Source of the DNA: Candidatus Poribacteria bacterium
GTDB lineage: Bacteria > Poribacteria > WGA-4E > PCPOR2b
NCBI GenBank assembly: GCA_022822005.1
Contig: JAJECO010000080.1
Coordinates: 61,322 to 125,321 of the forward strand
Length of the DNA: 64,000 nucleotides
Direction of reading: 5' to 3'
Position 1 is the stretch's first letter; each line of letters opens with the position of its first letter. Under the pieces are notes generated by a model. It was not told the DNA's origin and did no database searches. It saw only the letters and a list, made by a program, of their open reading frames with translations. Positions 62,881 through 64,000 of this stretch are shown in pieces. The translations under genes and the position numbers were made by a program.

Positions 62881-63744
62881 ATGAGTGTTAAAATTGGCGT
62901 GATCGGCGGTTCAGGATTTTATCAGATGGAGGGATTAACCGATGTTGAAGAAATCGAGATTGAGACCCCTTTTGGAAAGCCGAGCGATTCATTAATTTTA
63001 GGTACACTTGAAGGGACACGTGTGGTTTTTCTACCACGTCACGGCGTGGGACATCGGCTTCTCCCATCCGAGATTAATGTTCGCGCTAATATCTACGCCT
63101 TGAAAAGCTTAGGTGTTGAATGGGTTATCTCTGCAAGCGCAGTCGGTAGCCTCAGAGAAGAGATCGAACCGCGCCACTTCGTTGTTCCCGATCAACTTTA
63201 TGACCACACCAAGCACCGGGTAAGTACCTTCTTTGGCGAAGGACTCGCTGCCCACGTCAGCCTTGCCCACCCGTTTTGTCCTATCCTGAGCCAACTGATA
63301 TATGACGGCGCCCGCGATGTTGGTGCAACGGTTCATAAAGGTGGTACATATATCTGTATGGAGGGACCCGCCTTCTCTACGGAGGCTGAATCCAATGTTT
63401 ACAGGCATCTCGGATTCGACGTCATTGGCATGACCGCTGCGCCGGAAGCGAAACTTGCCCGTGAGGCAGAAATCTGTTACGGCGTGCTCGCTTGTTCAAC
63501 CGACTATGACTGCTGGCATCCCGATCACGATGCGGTCACAGCGGAGATGATTCTTGAAAATTTGTCGGCAAATGTGGAAACCGCCAAACGTATCGTCAGG
63601 ACTGTGATTTCTAACCTTTCTGCAAAACGCGCTGACTGTTCTTACTCTGATGCACTTGAGAAATCAATTGTCACGGATCCGACGCGAATGTCCGCGTCAA
63701 CGAGGCAGAAACTTGACCTACTGGTCGGCAAGTATCTAAAATAA
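62881..63744 (+). CDS. mtnP: S-methyl-5'-thioadenosine phosphorylase family protein
   Basis: A 287-residue PNP/MTAP family enzyme. It shows IGVIGGSGFYQMEGL, FLPRHGVGHRLLPSEINVRANIYALKSLGVEW, GGTYICMEGPAFSTEAES, IGMTAAPEAKLAREAEICYG and ACSTDYDCW. The conserved phosphate and purine pocket residues are in place. It phosphorolyses methylthioadenosine to adenine and methylthioribose 1-phosphate. Its divergence from arsS raises the possibility that it acts on a 5'-arsinoyl-adenosine product, which is inference. AATGGAGAAC precedes the ATG. Confidence 0.9.
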   Translation: MSVKIGVIGGSGFYQMEGLTDVEEIEIETPFGKPSDSLILGTLEGTRVVFLPRHGVGHRLLPSEINVRANIYALKSLGVEWVISASAVGSLREEIEPRHFVVPDQLYDHTKHRVSTFFGEGLAAHVSLAHPFCPILSQLIYDGARDVGATVHKGGTYICMEGPAFSTEAESNVYRHLGFDVIGMTAAPEAKLAREAEICYGVLACSTDYDCWHPDHDAVTAEMILENLSANVETAKRIVRTVISNLSAKRADCSYSDALEKSIVTDPTRMSASTRQKLDLLVGKYLK

Positions 63745-63755
63745 CCTCCCAACCT

Positions 63756-64000
63756 TTATTGCGCTTCAAGCCTCTCAAGTAAATCCGCTGCCCGTGCCCG
63801 TTTCGCCGGATCCGTATCGCGAGCCACGATTCGCTGCAGCACCGAGATCGAACCTTTGTCTCCTTTTTCCGCCATCTCAAGTCCCATCTGGTCCCGTTTC
63901 TCGTGGTAGCTATTATCGTACTCCTTGACCGCCATATCCCACTTTTCCCAGTAGTATTTCAGATCGTCCCGATCCCAATCGGAATCCGCGTAGATCTCTT
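63756..64000 (-). CDS. Hypothetical protein, C-terminal part (cut by window edge)
   Basis: Reading leftward from the edge, the minus strand has an open frame to a TAA at 63756-63758, giving ~80 residues ending RARAADLLERLEAQ. The visible part is helical and charged (DRDDLKYYWEKWDMAVKEY, HEKRDQMGLEMAEKG, ISVLQRIVARDTDPAKRARA), with a HEAT- or TPR-like feel at the end. No family is recognised. It converges on mtnP with only 11 bases between. Confidence 0.6.
   Translation of the reverse strand, partial: EIYADSDWDRDDLKYYWEKWDMAVKEYDNSYHEKRDQMGLEMAEKGDKGSISVLQRIVARDTDPAKRARAADLLERLEAQ

Noticed and set aside
1..64000. CRISPR arrays, prophage or complete insertion sequences
   Set aside because: No spaced direct repeats, transposase, integrase or phage structural genes are visible.

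Overview
The window looks like chromosomal DNA of a Gram-negative-type, quinone-respiring, probably marine or host-associated bacterium. I infer this from a menaquinone (futalosine-route) gene, a Rieske protein, a TolC-family outer-membrane protein, TRAP and sodium-coupled transporters, four phytanoyl-CoA dioxygenase (PhyH) paralogues, several sugar-acid enzymes and two beta-propeller paralogues. This mix resembles Candidatus Poribacteria or a related uncultured lineage, but that placement is an impression from gene content, not a computed result. Base composition is moderate, genes are packed on both strands, and I see no prophage, complete insertion sequence or CRISPR array.

Layout. 1-9.2 kb, mostly minus strand: a NuoE-NuoF-like fusion cut by the left edge, a sugar isomerase-like protein, a beta-propeller protein, a PhyH enzyme, an acyltransferase with ankyrin repeats inserted, a fused TRAP permease and a putative glycosidase. 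9.3-13.5 kb: an ABC exporter with an unusual N-terminal extension, its DUF1854 partner and an FGE-like protein. 13.5-22 kb: a large FAD/Fe-S oxidoreductase, an orphan sensor kinase, tRNA-Asn, MqnD, an SDR and YchF. 22-28 kb: a Rieske protein with an FMN-domain-like protein, then a copper-handling operon (His/Cys-rich secreted protein, DUF3347 lipoprotein, TolC, multicopper oxidase). 28-32 kb: an acidic protein, an RSYGS-repeat protein, tRNA-Arg, a 700-base non-coding stretch and two small-molecule enzymes. 32-35 kb: dut, thyA, folA and a ThuA-like gene, a nucleotide/folate block. 35-43.6 kb: amidohydrolase, GcvT/YgfZ-like protein, DUF4212 plus sodium symporter, an MFS protein, topA and ftsE. 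43.7-45.8 kb: a two-subunit GMC dehydrogenase. 45.9-58.3 kb, all plus strand: a carbohydrate/sugar-acid region (Gfo/Idh/MocA, two tandem propeller proteins, MFS, two enolase-superfamily enzymes, ROK kinase, SIS isomerase, aldo-keto reductase, iron alcohol dehydrogenase). 58.3-62.7 kb, minus strand: three PhyH genes, then an MBL hydrolase and an ArsS-type radical SAM enzyme. 62.9 kb to the end: an MTA phosphorylase and a partial gene.

The most notable find is a likely selenoprotein at 54899-55762. A redoxin-family reading frame is broken only by one in-frame TGA in a U-P-S-C context, and a hairpin of bacterial SECIS type begins 20 bases after that TGA. Other points of interest are the ArsS radical SAM gene divergent from an MTA phosphorylase, the ankyrin-in-acyltransferase protein, the ABC exporter/DUF1854 pair with a promoter built into the intervening terminator, an enolase-superfamily protein with an odd third metal site, and two short elements with similar terminal inverted repeats.
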